DNA of 64,000 bases from Pseudonocardia nematodicida (GCF_040105385.1 NZ_JBEDNQ010000002.1:248001-312000), one strand, 5' to 3'; counted from the stretch's first letter, positions 27,727 through 37,088 are shown. Notes: generated by a model not told the origin, from the sequence alone. Numbers and translations: made by a program.

Positions 27727-28514
27727 TGTTCGGTCCCCTTTCCGCGAACGGTCGTTCGAGGCGGGACGCTACCGGGCGGCACCGACGGCCCCGAGCCCGA
27801 CACCGCCGGCCGGGCGCCCGCGGCCCGGCCGCGGGACCGGCCGCCGCCCGCCCCGGCGGTGCCGGACCGGATGCTGTCGGACCAGCCCGCCCCCGGCCCG
27901 GCGGCCGCCCGCGCCGCAGCCCATTGCGCGGCCGCCGTCGGGCGACCGTCGGTGTTCGCGGCCTGCGCCTCGGCGAGCCGCGCCCGGTGCACCGCGGCGA
28001 GCTCCTCGGCCCGGGCCTGCGCCTCCGCCATCCGGTCCAGCATCGGCGACCGCCAGCAGTGGCAGATCGCCAGCGCCAGCGCGTCCGCGGCGTCGGCCGG
28101 CTTCGGCGGGGTCTCGAGCCCGAGCACCCGGGTGACCATCGCGGCGACCTGCGCCTTCCCGGCACGTCCCTGGCCGGTGATCGCCGCCTTGACCTCGCTG
28201 GGGGTGTGGAAGGCGACCGGGAGCCCGGCGCGCGCGGCGACCAGCGCGACCACCCCGCTGGCCTGCGCGGTGCCCATCACGGTCCGCACGTTGTGCTGGC
28301 TGAACACCCGCTCGACGGCGATCACGTCCGGCCGGTGCCGGGCCACCCAGCGTTCGACCTCGTCGGCGACGGTCAGCAGCCGTCGCTCCAGGGGCAGGTC
28401 GGTCGCGCTGCGGACCACGCCGACGTCGACGAATCCGACTGTGCGACCGGCCCCGGACTCGACGACGCCGATCCCGCACCGGGTCAGGCCGGGGTCGACC
28501 CCGAGCACCCGCAC
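27723..28514 (-). CDS. ruvC: Holliday junction resolvase RuvC with long C-terminal extension
   Basis: A 263-residue protein. The RNase H-fold resolvase domain starts VRVLGVDPGLTRCG, with the first catalytic Asp in GVDPG and later acidic residues in AVERVF and in PADAADALALAICH. The GTG at 28514 has AAAGGGG seven bases upstream. RuvC proteins are usually about 160-190 residues; here about 80 extra residues, rich in Ala, Gly, Arg and Pro, follow an Ala-rich helix after the conserved core. It is the first gene of ruvCAB. Confidence 0.95.
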   Translation of the reverse strand: MRVLGVDPGLTRCGIGVVESGAGRTVGFVDVGVVRSATDLPLERRLLTVADEVERWVARHRPDVIAVERVFSQHNVRTVMGTAQASGVVALVAARAGLPVAFHTPSEVKAAITGQGRAGKAQVAAMVTRVLGLETPPKPADAADALALAICHCWRSPMLDRMAEAQARAEELAAVHRARLAEAQAANTDGRPTAAAQWAAARAAAGPGAGWSDSIRSGTAGAGGGRSRGRAAGARPAVSGSGPSVPPGSVPPRTTVRGKGTEQ

Positions 28515-28643
28515 CGCGCCACCCCTTTCCGCACGCCCGTTCGAGGTCCGCACGCTACCGGGCGGGGTGCGGAGCCAGGTCGGGGGCGCGCCGGGAAGGA
28601 GCCGCCTCGATCAGGGCGGGGCCGGAGATGGCAAGGTGCGCGG

Positions 28644-29762
28644 GTGACCTGGTTCCTGCGCGTGCTCGCGCTGGCATGGGCGGCCGTGCTGCTGGTGATC
28701 CTGGTCGGCGCGTTCCGGCCGGAGACGCCGGGGATCGGGTTCGCGGGTTCGTTCGTGACCGGGCTGTACCCGCTGCACGTCGCGCTCGCGGCGGTGCTGG
28801 GCATCCTCATCGGACTGGCCGCACGCGCCGCCCGCGCACCGCTGATCGGCTACGCGACGGCGGTCGTCGCGCTCGCCGCGGTGGTCGGGTCGGTCGCCGT
28901 GCTCGGGGCGCAGGGCCGGGCCGCGTCGGCGGAGGGCGTCGGGCTGGACTGGACCTCCGTGCTCACCGACGTCGGGCAGCCCGACGGCGCCCCGGACCGC
29001 ACGGTGGACTACGCGCCGGGCCGCGAGATGGACGTCTACCTGCCGGCCGGCGCGGGACCGCACCCGGTCATGGTGTGGATGCACGGCGGGAGCTGGGTAC
29101 GCGGTGACCGCGAGGACCGGACCGCACAGCACCGTGCGCTGGCCGACGACGGCTGGGCGGTCGCGGCCGTCGACTACCGCCTCCCGGAGTCCGGCGACGA
29201 CCGGCCGGTGGGCCGCGACCAGCAACGCGACGTCGCCTGCGCGGTGGACCGGATCCGCGCCCAGGAACCCGACCTCGACCCGGACCGCCTCGTGCTGGCG
29301 GGGCAGTCCGCCGGGGCGACGCTCGCGCTGAGCACCGCCTCCGGACTGCTCGACGGCTCGCTGGCCTGCTCCGACGCGGGGAACGCGACCGGCGGCGGAC
29401 CACCGCCGGTCGGCGTCGTCGCGCACTACCCACCGGTCGACCTGACGCTGATCGACCCGGACCTGCAGCAGGTCCTGTTCGGCGGCCCCGCGGCCGACGC
29501 GCCGGGGCTGCTGCGGCTGCTGTCGCCGTCCGAACAGGTCCGTCCGGGACTGCCGCCGACGCTGATCCTGCTCGGTTCCGCCGACCACTTCGTCCTCCCG
29601 GACCGGGTCACCGCCTACGACGGCGAGCTCCGCGCGGCCGGTGTCCCCGGCCGGCTGGTCACGGTGCCCTACGCCGACCACGTCTTCGACCGGCCCTTCG
29701 GCAGCCCGGGTGCGCAGCTGACCCGGGGAGCCGTGCGGCAGTTCCTGTCCGAGGTGGGCTGA
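28644..29762 (+). CDS. Membrane-anchored alpha/beta hydrolase (esterase/lipase)
   Basis: A 372-residue protein. Three hydrophobic segments in the first 95 residues (starting WFLRVLALAWAAVLLVILV) anchor it, and the esterase domain follows. The oxyanion motif is MHGGSW, the nucleophile elbow GQSAG, and the acid and base are in SADHF and YADHVFD. The catalytic part is probably outside or at the membrane face. GTG start inferred from where the first membrane helix begins. It is divergent from ruvC and is followed directly by a decayed MOSC fragment. Substrate unknown. Confidence 0.85.
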   Translation: MTWFLRVLALAWAAVLLVILVGAFRPETPGIGFAGSFVTGLYPLHVALAAVLGILIGLAARAARAPLIGYATAVVALAAVVGSVAVLGAQGRAASAEGVGLDWTSVLTDVGQPDGAPDRTVDYAPGREMDVYLPAGAGPHPVMVWMHGGSWVRGDREDRTAQHRALADDGWAVAAVDYRLPESGDDRPVGRDQQRDVACAVDRIRAQEPDLDPDRLVLAGQSAGATLALSTASGLLDGSLACSDAGNATGGGPPPVGVVAHYPPVDLTLIDPDLQQVLFGGPAADAPGLLRLLSPSEQVRPGLPPTLILLGSADHFVLPDRVTAYDGELRAAGVPGRLVTVPYADHVFDRPFGSPGAQLTRGAVRQFLSEVG

Positions 29763-29768
29763 GCGGCG

Positions 29769-29950
29769 GTGCGGGTCGAGGTCGTCGCGCCGCTCGCCTC
29801 GTCGCGGCATGCCTACGAGGGGCGCCCGTCCGACGGGCCGGTCCCCGACCCGGAACCGCCGCTGCGGGAGTACGTCCGGGGCCGGGCCGGACACGGCATC
29901 GAGGGCGACCGCTACGCCGGCCACACCGCGCACCGGCCCCTCCACGCCTC
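29769..29950 (+). pseudogene. N-terminal remnant of a MOSC-domain protein
   Basis: The frame starts at a GTG 6 bp after the esterase stop and reads VEVVAPLASSRHAYEGRPSD, then GRAGHGIEGDRYAGHTAHR. That pattern is the beginning of small MOSC-domain (molybdenum cofactor sulfurase-like) proteins of actinobacteria. After about 60 residues the similarity stops and the frame turns into arginine/proline-rich text ending at 30062. The catalytic Cys region of MOSC proteins is missing. It is either a truncated gene or a deletion scar. The family assignment comes from memory of the N-terminal motif and is moderate. Confidence 0.5.
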
Positions 29951-30202
29951 CGCACCACCGGCCCGCCGCGCTTCCGTACCCCGCCGAGATGCAGTCCACG
30001 GTCGTCCGGAGATCCACTTCTCGCGATGGTCCGCATCTCGGTGGGTGATCGCCCGGAGTTGATCACTCTCTGTCCACGTACGACCACCGGGCGTGCCGGA
30101 CGCACCGCCGACCGGGCCGCTGCCACCGTCCGTCTCGGACGGGTAACGCCAGGTCACAGCCCTGCGACCTTCCTCCCGTCGGCGAAACGGAAGGTCAGAC
30201 CG
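29951..30202. other. Region between the MOSC remnant and the orphan gene
   Basis: The part after the recognisable MOSC homology (about 250 bp) shows no conserved coding pattern. It probably holds the promoter of the gene at 30203 and whatever remains of the deleted MOSC 3' part. No clear -10/-35 pair was identified. Confidence 0.4.
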
Positions 30203-30898
30203 ATGTCCATGATCCCGCTCCCCCGCGCACCTCACGACGGGCACGTCCCGGCGAGGCACGCGCATCCCACGACCCGCCGGCCGTTGCTCCCCGGCGACCG
30301 TCCGACATGGACTCTGCGCGCGATGCGGATCGGCGGCCTGCTCGTCGCACTCGCGGACGCCGAGGCGGACGGGCTCGCCCTCCCCGAGCCGCTGGGCGGC
30401 CGGCAGGCACTGGACGCATGGGCACGCATCGCCCGTCCGGTACTGGCGGCCGCGGGTGCGTCCGCCGACGCCCCCGAGTCGGTCTTCAGCGTGACGGCGG
30501 AAGACATGGCGACCCTGCGCGCGGCCGCGGACCTGCTGGCGCGCCGGCTGCTCCGCGACCGCCGTCGCCGGGCCGGACACGGGTCCGTCGCGGCGGTCCT
30601 GCACCGGGAGGCCGAGGTGCACGGCCTCCCCGCGGAGCGGCTGGTCGCCGAACTCGGACGGGCCGTGCGGCTGATCGCCCCGCACGCGGCGGAGCCTCCC
30701 GGCTCCACGGCCCGGCCGGCGCTCGGCATGCACGACGGGTCGCGGCGCCTCGCGTACCGGCAGACCGTGTACACCGGCTCACCGGCGGCGCGCCGGCCCT
30801 GTCCCGCGGGAGCCGCGACCGCGACCTCGGACCCGGCGACCTGGCAGACCCGACCGCACAACGCGGCCCAGCCGCGTCCTCCCGTGAGCCCACGCTGA
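30203..30898 (+). CDS. Hypothetical protein
   Basis: A 231-residue open frame starting at ATG with GGAAGG upstream. Residues 35-160 look like a helical, Ala/Leu/Arg-rich globular unit (RIGGLLVALADAEADGLALP, then AEDMATLRAAADLLARRLLR), while both ends are Pro/Arg-rich and probably disordered. No family is recognised, and no signal peptide or membrane segment is seen. It is convergent with polA and separated by a hairpin. It could be a lineage-specific gene; coding is supported by length and ribosome-binding site only. Confidence 0.55.
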   Translation: MSMIPLPRAPHDGHVPARHAHPTTRRPLLPGDRPTWTLRAMRIGGLLVALADAEADGLALPEPLGGRQALDAWARIARPVLAAAGASADAPESVFSVTAEDMATLRAAADLLARRLLRDRRRRAGHGSVAAVLHREAEVHGLPAERLVAELGRAVRLIAPHAAEPPGSTARPALGMHDGSRRLAYRQTVYTGSPAARRPCPAGAATATSDPATWQTRPHNAAQPRPPVSPR

Positions 30899-30925
30899 GG
30901 CGCGCGACACCGGTACCTGCGCGCC
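30899..30925. terminator. Hairpin between the orphan gene and polA
   Basis: GGCGCGC (30899-30905) pairs with GCGCGCC (30919-30925) around a 13-base loop. It lies between two convergent genes, so it could end both transcripts. Confidence 0.55.
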
Positions 30926-30938
30926 CGGCGCGGGTGCC

Positions 30939-33743
30939 TCAGTGCGCCGCGGCATCCCAGCTGCGCCCGTAGCCGACCGAGACCTCCAGCGGCACCGACA
31001 GCTCGGCGGCCGCGGCCATCTCCCGGCGCACCAGCGCCTCGAGCGCCTCCCGCTCGCCGTCGGCGACCTCGATCACGAGCTCGTCGTGCACCTGCAGCAG
31101 CATCCGGCTGCGCAGCCCCTCGCTCTGCAGCGACCGGTACACGTTGAGCATCGCGACCTTGATGATGTCCGCGGCGCTGCCCTGGATCGGTGCGTTGAGC
31201 GCCATCCGCTCGGCCATCTCCCGGCGCTGCCGGTTGTCGCTGACGAGGTCGGGCAGGTAGCGGCGCCGGCCCATGATCGTCGCGGTGTAGCCGTCCTTGC
31301 GGGCCTGGTCGACGACCCCGGCCAGGTAGTCGCGCACCCCGCCGAACCCGGCGAAGTAACCGTCCATCAGGCCCTTGGCCTCGTCGGTGGAGATCCGCAG
31401 CTGCCCGGACAGCCCGTAGGCCGACAGCCCGTAGGCCAGGCCGTAGTTCATCGCCTTGATCTTGGCGCGCTGCTCGACGGACACCTCGGTCGCGTCGACC
31501 TCGAACACCCGGGCGGCGGTCTCGGCGTGGAAGTCGTGCCGGGACCGGAACGCCTCGATCAGTGCCTCGTCCTCCGACAGGTGCGCCATGATCCGCATCT
31601 CGATCTGGCTGTAGTCGGCGGTCATCAGCTCGGCGAACTTCTCGCCGGACGGGCCCGAGCCCACCACGAACGCGTCCCGGATCCGGCGCCCGGCGGCGGT
31701 GCGGATCGGCACGTTCTGCAGGTTCGGGTCGGTCGAGGACAGCCGGCCGGTCGCCGCGATCGTCTGCGAGTAGGTGGTGTGGATCCGGCCGTCGTCGGCC
31801 ACGGACTTGATCAGCCCGTCGACGGTGACCTTCAGCCGCGTGGCGTCCCGGTGCTGCAGCAGGAACTGCAGGAACGGGTGCTCGGTCTGCTCGAACAGGT
31901 TCTGCAGCGCGTCCGCGTCGGTGGTGTAGCCGGTCTTGGTGCGCTTGGTCTTCGGCATGTTCAGCTCGTCGAACAGCACGACCTGCAGCTGCTTCGGCGA
32001 CCCGAGGTTGATCTCCTTGCCGATCACCTCGTACGCGTTCTGCGCGGCCTCGCGGACCTGGGCGCCGAAGTCGGACTCCAGGTCGGACAGCGTCTCGGAG
32101 TCCACCCCGATCCCGGCCGCCTCGCAGTCGGCGAGCACGAACGCCAGCGGCAGCTCCAGGTCGGCGAGCAGCCCGGTGCCACCCCGCTCGGACAGCTCGG
32201 TGTCCAGCGCGTCGGCCAGCTCGGAGATCGCCGACGCGGCCAGCATCTCCTGCTGTGCGGCCTGCTGGTCGGCCTCGTCCTCGCCGCCGAGCAGCGACAG
32301 CTGCCCGTCGGCGGCCTCCTCGGTGCGCAGCTCCCGGCGCAGGTAGCGCAGCGCCAGGTCGGCCAGGTCGAACGTGCGCTGCCCCGGCCGGGCCAGATAG
32401 GCGGCCAGCGCGGTGTCGCTGGTCAGGCCGTCGAGGGTCCAGCCGCGCGAGCGCAGTGCGTGCAGCACGGCCTTGATGTCGTGCGCGGCCTTCGGCACGT
32501 CGGCGTCGGCGAGCCAGTCGCCCAGGGCGGCCTCGTCGTCGGGCGTGAGGGCCTGCAGCGTCAGGTACCCGGCCCGCGGCACCCCGGCCGCTGCGCCGGC
32601 GGCGCGCTGCTCGACGGTCGGCTCGCCCACGGCGAGCGCGATCCCGGCCATGTCCCGCGCCGCGACCGGGCCGCTCACCCCGGCGAAGCTGAGCGCGACC
32701 CGGCGGCCGTCCCGGGCGTGCGTGTCCAGCCAGGCCCGCAGCGCGCCCGGCTCGATCACCTCACCGGCGATCTCGAACCCGGACTCGGCCTCCGGCTCGG
32801 CGGAGGACAGCGTCGAGAACAGCCGCTCGCGCAGCACCCGGAACTCGAGCTCGTCGAACAGCCGGTGCACCGCGTCCCGGTCCCACGGGCGCACCTCGAG
32901 CTGCTCCGGGCCGGAGCCCAGGTCGACGTCGCGCACCAGCTCGGTGAGCTGCCGGTTCAGCAGGACGTTCGCCAGGTTCGCCCGCAGTGCGTCCCCGGCC
33001 TTGCCCTTCACCTCGTCGACCCGGTCGGTCAGCTCGGACAGCGAGCCGAACTCGCGCACCCACTTGGCGGCGGTCTTCTCCCCGACCCCGGGGATCGAGG
33101 GCAGGTTGTCGGAGGGGTCGCCGCGCAGCGCCGCGAAGTCCGGGTACTGCGTCGGGGTCAGCCCGTAGCGCTTGTCCACCTCGGCCGGGTCGATCCGGCC
33201 CAGGTCGGAGACGCCGCGCTTCGGGTAGAGCACCGTGACGTCGTCGGTGACCAGCTGGAACGCGTCCCGGTCGCCGGTGGTGATGAGCACCTGGAAACCC
33301 TGCGCCTCGGCCGCGGTGGACAGGGTGGCGATGAGGTCGTCGGCCTCGTAGCCCTCGACGGCGAACACCGGGATGTTCAGCGCGCCCAGGACCTCCTTGA
33401 TGAGGTCGATCTGGCCGCGGAAGTCGTCCGGCGTCGCCGAGCGGTTGGCCTTGTAGTCGGCGTAGCGCTCGGACCGGAACGTCTTGCGGGAGACGTCGAA
33501 CGCCACCGCCAGGTGCGTCGGCTCCTCGTCGCGCAGCAGGTTGATCAGCATCGAGGTGAAGCCGTAGACCGCGTTCGTGGTCTGCCCGGTGCCGGTGCGG
33601 AAGTTCTCCGCGGGCAGCGCGAAGAACGCCCGGTAGGCCAGTGAATGACCGTCGAGCAGCAGCAGACGCGGACGGTCGGGCTTCTTCGCCGCGTCCTTCT
33701 TCGCACCAGGCTTCGAAGAGGCGGTCTGCGTGGCTGTGCTCAT
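30939..33743 (-). CDS. polA: DNA polymerase I
   Basis: A 934-residue family A polymerase. The 5'-3' nuclease domain covers about residues 25-310 (LLLLDGHSLAYRAFF; the helix-hairpin-helix LPSIPGVGEKTA). The middle domain lacks the DxE of an active 3'-5' exonuclease; the segment is RRVALSFAGV. The polymerase domain has motif A ADYSQIEMRIMA, motif B KAMNYGLAYGLSAYG and motif C LQVHDEL. Loss of proofreading residues is known for mycobacterial PolA and Taq. It functions in repair and Okazaki fragment processing. A yebC terminator lies upstream, so it has its own promoter. Confidence 0.97.
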   Translation of the reverse strand: MSTATQTASSKPGAKKDAAKKPDRPRLLLLDGHSLAYRAFFALPAENFRTGTGQTTNAVYGFTSMLINLLRDEEPTHLAVAFDVSRKTFRSERYADYKANRSATPDDFRGQIDLIKEVLGALNIPVFAVEGYEADDLIATLSTAAEAQGFQVLITTGDRDAFQLVTDDVTVLYPKRGVSDLGRIDPAEVDKRYGLTPTQYPDFAALRGDPSDNLPSIPGVGEKTAAKWVREFGSLSELTDRVDEVKGKAGDALRANLANVLLNRQLTELVRDVDLGSGPEQLEVRPWDRDAVHRLFDELEFRVLRERLFSTLSSAEPEAESGFEIAGEVIEPGALRAWLDTHARDGRRVALSFAGVSGPVAARDMAGIALAVGEPTVEQRAAGAAAGVPRAGYLTLQALTPDDEAALGDWLADADVPKAAHDIKAVLHALRSRGWTLDGLTSDTALAAYLARPGQRTFDLADLALRYLRRELRTEEAADGQLSLLGGEDEADQQAAQQEMLAASAISELADALDTELSERGGTGLLADLELPLAFVLADCEAAGIGVDSETLSDLESDFGAQVREAAQNAYEVIGKEINLGSPKQLQVVLFDELNMPKTKRTKTGYTTDADALQNLFEQTEHPFLQFLLQHRDATRLKVTVDGLIKSVADDGRIHTTYSQTIAATGRLSSTDPNLQNVPIRTAAGRRIRDAFVVGSGPSGEKFAELMTADYSQIEMRIMAHLSEDEALIEAFRSRHDFHAETAARVFEVDATEVSVEQRAKIKAMNYGLAYGLSAYGLSGQLRISTDEAKGLMDGYFAGFGGVRDYLAGVVDQARKDGYTATIMGRRRYLPDLVSDNRQRREMAERMALNAPIQGSAADIIKVAMLNVYRSLQSEGLRSRMLLQVHDELVIEVADGEREALEALVRREMAAAAELSVPLEVSVGYGRSWDAAAH

Positions 33744-33779
33744 CGGCGGCGAGTCTAGAACCGACCCCCGACAACGAAC

Positions 33780-33808
33780 GCGGCCGCGCCCCGTAGGGAC
33801 GCGGCCGC
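33780..33808 (-). terminator. Terminator of yebC
   Basis: A 13-bp stem pairs the GCGGCCGC-containing arms (33780-33792 and 33796-33808) around a 3-base loop, with one G-T wobble. It follows the yebC stop by 20 bp and precedes polA. Confidence 0.8.
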
Positions 33809-33828
33809 GCAGGGTGTAGAGGAACCCG

Positions 33829-34575
33829 CTAGACCTCGGCCATGACCTCGTCGGACGCCTCGAAGTTCGACCAGACGTTCTGCACGTCGTCGGAGTCCTC
33901 GAGCGCCTCGATCAGCCGGACGATCTTCTTCGCGCCCTCGACGTCCAGCTCGACGCTCATCGACGGGCGGAACTCCGCATCCGCCGAGTCATAGTCGATC
34001 CCGTTGTCCTGCAGCGCGGTGCGCACCGCGACGACGTCGCCGGCCTCGGAGAGGACCTCCCAGCTGTCGCCGAGGTCGTTGACCTCCTCGGCGCCGGCGT
34101 CGAGGACGGCCATCAGTACGTCGTCCTCGACGAGCTCGCCCTTCGGCAGCACGACGACACCCTTGCGGGTGAACAGGTAGGCCACCGACCCCGGGTCGGC
34201 CATCGCGCCGCCGTTGCGGGTCATCGCGGTCCGGACCTCGGTCGCGGCCCGGTTACGGTTGTCGGTCAGGCACTCGATCAGGACGGCGACGCCGTTCGGG
34301 CCGTACCCCTCGTAGGTGATCGACTGGTAGTCCGCGCCGCCCGCGTCCGCGCCGGAACCGCGCTTGACCGCACGGTCGATGTTGTCGTTCGGGACCGAGC
34401 TCTTCTTCGCCTTCTGGATGGCGTCGTAGAGCGTGGGGTTGCCCTCGGGGTCACCCCCACCGGTGCGGGCCGCGACCTCGATGTTCTTGATCAGCTTGGC
34501 GAACATCTTGCCGCGGCGGGCGTCGACCACGGCCTTCTTGTGCTTGGTCGTCGCCCACTTGGAGTGGCCGCTCAT
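33829..34575 (-). CDS. yebC: YebC/PmpR-family DNA-binding/translation-associated protein
   Basis: A 248-residue protein starting MSGHSKWATTKHKKAVVDAR, the unmistakable N-terminus of the TACO1/YebC family. The three-domain length is standard. Family members have been described as transcriptional regulators and, more recently, as aids for translating proline-rich stretches. In M. tuberculosis yebC lies directly beside pdxT; here two membrane-protein genes intervene. ATG chosen because the conserved N-terminus starts there. Confidence 0.95.
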   Translation of the reverse strand: MSGHSKWATTKHKKAVVDARRGKMFAKLIKNIEVAARTGGGDPEGNPTLYDAIQKAKKSSVPNDNIDRAVKRGSGADAGGADYQSITYEGYGPNGVAVLIECLTDNRNRAATEVRTAMTRNGGAMADPGSVAYLFTRKGVVVLPKGELVEDDVLMAVLDAGAEEVNDLGDSWEVLSEAGDVVAVRTALQDNGIDYDSADAEFRPSMSVELDVEGAKKIVRLIEALEDSDDVQNVWSNFEASDEVMAEV

Positions 34576-34787
34576 CGGCTCGTCTGCCCACCTCTCGTGC
34601 TCTGGCCGGGCGCGGGGCACGCGACCGGCCGGGGCAGGCCTGTGCCGTGCCGCGGCACGGGGCAGCGGCGCGTCGGACCTGCGGGAACCCCACGATGCTA
34701 CCGGCGGCGCGGTTTCGCGGCCGGTCCGGGCCGTCCACTCCCACGACCGCGACGCTCCGGCCGCCCGACCGCGCCGGCGCGTCGGCG

Positions 34788-35267
34788 TCAGACCTGAGAC
34801 GATCTCCGCTCGGTCCGCGACATGCGGAAGAACGCGGTGGCGGACGGGTGGAACAGCAGCACCAGCGCGACCAGCACCTCCACCAGGTGCAGCGCCCGCA
34901 GCCCGGCGGCGGCCAGCTCCGGAAGGCTCGCGGTGACCAGGAACGTCGCCGCCGAGGCACCCCCGAGCAGCGCACGGACCGGTTCGACGACCAGGGACAG
35001 CGACCCGAGCACCCCGAGGACCAGCACCACGGTCCACCGGATCGGGTCGTGCCCGGTCCGCAGCAACAGCACCAGCGCCGCCAGCACCAGGTAGATGCCC
35101 GCGCGGGCAGCGACCTCGCCCCCGGTCGGCGGCTCCGCGACGGCGAGCCGTACGAGGGTCTCCGCCATCCCGGCGAGGATCGCGGCCAGCCACGACACGA
35201 TGCTCACGACGACGGCGTGCGGGACAGCCGGACGCCGGACCACACGTGGAACGACGAGCGTGCTCAT
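34788..35267 (-). CDS. Small integral membrane protein of unknown function
   Basis: A 159-residue protein with about four hydrophobic helices: IVSWLAAILAGMAETLVRLAV, YLVLAALVLLLR, WTVVLVLGVLGSLSLVVEPV and a last one around HLVEVLVALVLLF. The ATG at 35267 with GGGGAGG upstream was preferred to an upstream in-frame codon. The gene lies upstream of yebC in the same orientation and is divergent from the membrane protein at 35682. No family is recognised; topology is the only support for a membrane location. Confidence 0.75.
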   Translation of the reverse strand: MSTLVVPRVVRRPAVPHAVVVSIVSWLAAILAGMAETLVRLAVAEPPTGGEVAARAGIYLVLAALVLLLRTGHDPIRWTVVLVLGVLGSLSLVVEPVRALLGGASAATFLVTASLPELAAAGLRALHLVEVLVALVLLFHPSATAFFRMSRTERRSSQV

Positions 35268-35681
35268 GCGGACCTCCCCGGGACGCGGTCCGTCCAGCCT
35301 CGCCCCTCCGGTGCCCGGAACCCACACGGTCCGCCCCCGGCCGGGGTTCGGGTTGCCCCCACCGGTCGCCCGGCAGTCCGACGGACCGGCCGGCCCCGGC
35401 GCGTCGTGCGGCGAACGGCAGACGATGCCCGATTCAGCGGGTTCCTGAGAGCCACGACTGTCCGTACGGCGGCGTCCGCTCTGCCGAAGGGAGCATCGCC
35501 CCGGCCGTTGGTCGCGGCGACGGGGCCGGACGGCGGCACGACACCTCAGGAAGACAACCCGGCGTCGATCGACTTCCTACGGTCGTCCCCAGCCGAGTCA
35601 CGCCCCGCTCCCCCTCGTGGCGCCGATCCGGCCTCCCGGGCGCTCCCCCGTCGCCCCGGGCCCCGCTACGGAAACGAAACG
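35268..35681. other. Long divergent intergenic region
   Basis: A 414-bp stretch between two divergent membrane-protein genes. No recognisable gene, repeat or palindrome stands out, although a plus-strand frame stays open through it because of the high GC content. Presumably it holds two promoters; no -10/-35 pair could be called with confidence. Confidence 0.5.
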
Positions 35682-36980
35682 ATGCCCGACGCCTCCCCCG
35701 CTGTGCGCCGCCGCGGTCCCCGAGCCGCCCCGGACGCTACCTCCGACGCGACCGGATCCCGACCGGCCGCCGTCGTGTCGCCGTCCCCCGCCCCACCGGG
35801 CTTCGTCCGGCCCGCGCTGCACGTCCTGCTCGCCGCACTCCCGCTGCTGGCGATCTCCGCGCACGTGTTCGGGCTGGTCGAGATGCAGATCTCGGCCGCC
35901 GTCGCGGTGATCCCGCTGGCCACCGTGGTGCTGGTGCTCAGCGTCTTCGCCCCGCACGCCGCCGACCGCGTCGTCCTGCACGGCCTGGTCTGGGGTGTGC
36001 TCGCCTGCGGGATCTACGACGTGTTCCGGCTGGACACGGTGTACATGCTCGGTCTCTGGGGCGACTTCATCCCGACCATGGGCACGTGGATCACCGGGAA
36101 CCCGGACGGCATGGTGGGCGGCGCCGTCGTCGGCTACCTGTGGCGCTACATCGGCGACGGCGGTGGCATCGGGATCACCTTCTTCGTCGTCGCCGCGGTG
36201 TGCGGGCTGCAGCGCTGCTCGCGCCGGACCGTGGTGCTGGCCGCGGTCGGGTTCGGCGTGTTCCCGGTCTGGTCCGGGCTGATCGCGACGGTGGGCCTGG
36301 CGCCGCAGGGGCAGCAGCTGATGTTCACGCTGACCCCGACGACGGTGCTGCTGTCGCTGATCGGCCACCTGATCTTCGGGCTGGTCCTGGGGCTGGGGTT
36401 CTGGCGGTCGCGGGCGGTCCTGTCGTCCTGGCCGTGGGCGCCGCTGCTCGGTCTGCGGGCCGCGGAGCCGTCCCCGGGTGTGGCCGCGCCGCGGTCGTCG
36501 GAGGACGCGGAACCCGCCCCGCTCTTCGCGCCCGGGCCACACTCCGCCGTCGTCGAGGACGCGTTCGTGCCCGAGCCGCGCGTCTCCGGGACCGGGGGCA
36601 TGGCCGCCCGACGGCCGCACCCCGGCCGGGTCCGGGAGCGCGCCGTCCGGGTCCGGCAGCGCGGCGCCGAGGCCCGGGAGCGGCGCGACGCGCAGGAGTT
36701 CGCGACGGTGCAGGCCCTCGTGCCGAGGAAGGGCACCCCTGCGGACGACGCCCCGGGGATCCCCCGCCAGCGGGCCTCCGCGAGCCCGGAGGACGACGGC
36801 CCGGTGCGGACCCCGGCGACGTCCGGCAGCCCGGCGATGTCCGGCACCTCGCCGGCCGAGCGGACGCTCGACCCCGACACCTGGGCCGAGTTCCGGCGAC
36901 GGCTCGAGTCGACCGAGCCCGGCCGGCGCGCGCACGGCGGGCGCCGGTACGCCGGCTCCGAGCAGCGCGACCCGGTCTGA
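35682..36980 (+). CDS. Multi-pass membrane protein with disordered C-terminal tail
   Basis: A 432-residue protein. After a polar 45-residue N-terminus there are about six membrane helices between residues 50 and 255 (for example ALHVLLAALPLLAISAHVFG, and LIGHLIFGLVLGLGF). They are interrupted by the hydrophilic loop GTWITGNPDGMVGGAVVG. The last roughly 170 residues are Arg/Pro/Ala-rich and probably cytoplasmic and disordered. ATG at 35682 has a GGAAACG upstream. No family is recognised; the helix-rich half somewhat resembles actinobacterial hypothetical membrane proteins of unknown function. It is convergent with pdxT across a strong hairpin. Confidence 0.7.
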   Translation: MPDASPAVRRRGPRAAPDATSDATGSRPAAVVSPSPAPPGFVRPALHVLLAALPLLAISAHVFGLVEMQISAAVAVIPLATVVLVLSVFAPHAADRVVLHGLVWGVLACGIYDVFRLDTVYMLGLWGDFIPTMGTWITGNPDGMVGGAVVGYLWRYIGDGGGIGITFFVVAAVCGLQRCSRRTVVLAAVGFGVFPVWSGLIATVGLAPQGQQLMFTLTPTTVLLSLIGHLIFGLVLGLGFWRSRAVLSSWPWAPLLGLRAAEPSPGVAAPRSSEDAEPAPLFAPGPHSAVVEDAFVPEPRVSGTGGMAARRPHPGRVRERAVRVRQRGAEARERRDAQEFATVQALVPRKGTPADDAPGIPRQRASASPEDDGPVRTPATSGSPAMSGTSPAERTLDPDTWAEFRRRLESTEPGRRAHGGRRYAGSEQRDPV

Positions 36981-37049
36981 CCCGGCCGCCGGCGCAGCGC
37001 CATCCGGACCCGGACGGGTCCACGGCCCCCACGTGGCCCGTCCGTGCTG

Positions 37050-37088
37050 CGGCTCAGCCCCCGTGCCTGCGCGCCGGGGGCTGAGCCG
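37050..37088. terminator. Bidirectional terminator between the membrane protein and pdxT
   Basis: A perfect 14-bp stem (CGGCTCAGCCCCCG with its complement) encloses an 11-base loop. It lies between two convergent genes. Confidence 0.82.

Noticed and set aside
34576..35325. N-terminal extension of yebC on the minus strand
   Set aside because: The conserved MSGHSKW start is at 34575, and the extension overlaps a separate membrane-protein gene.
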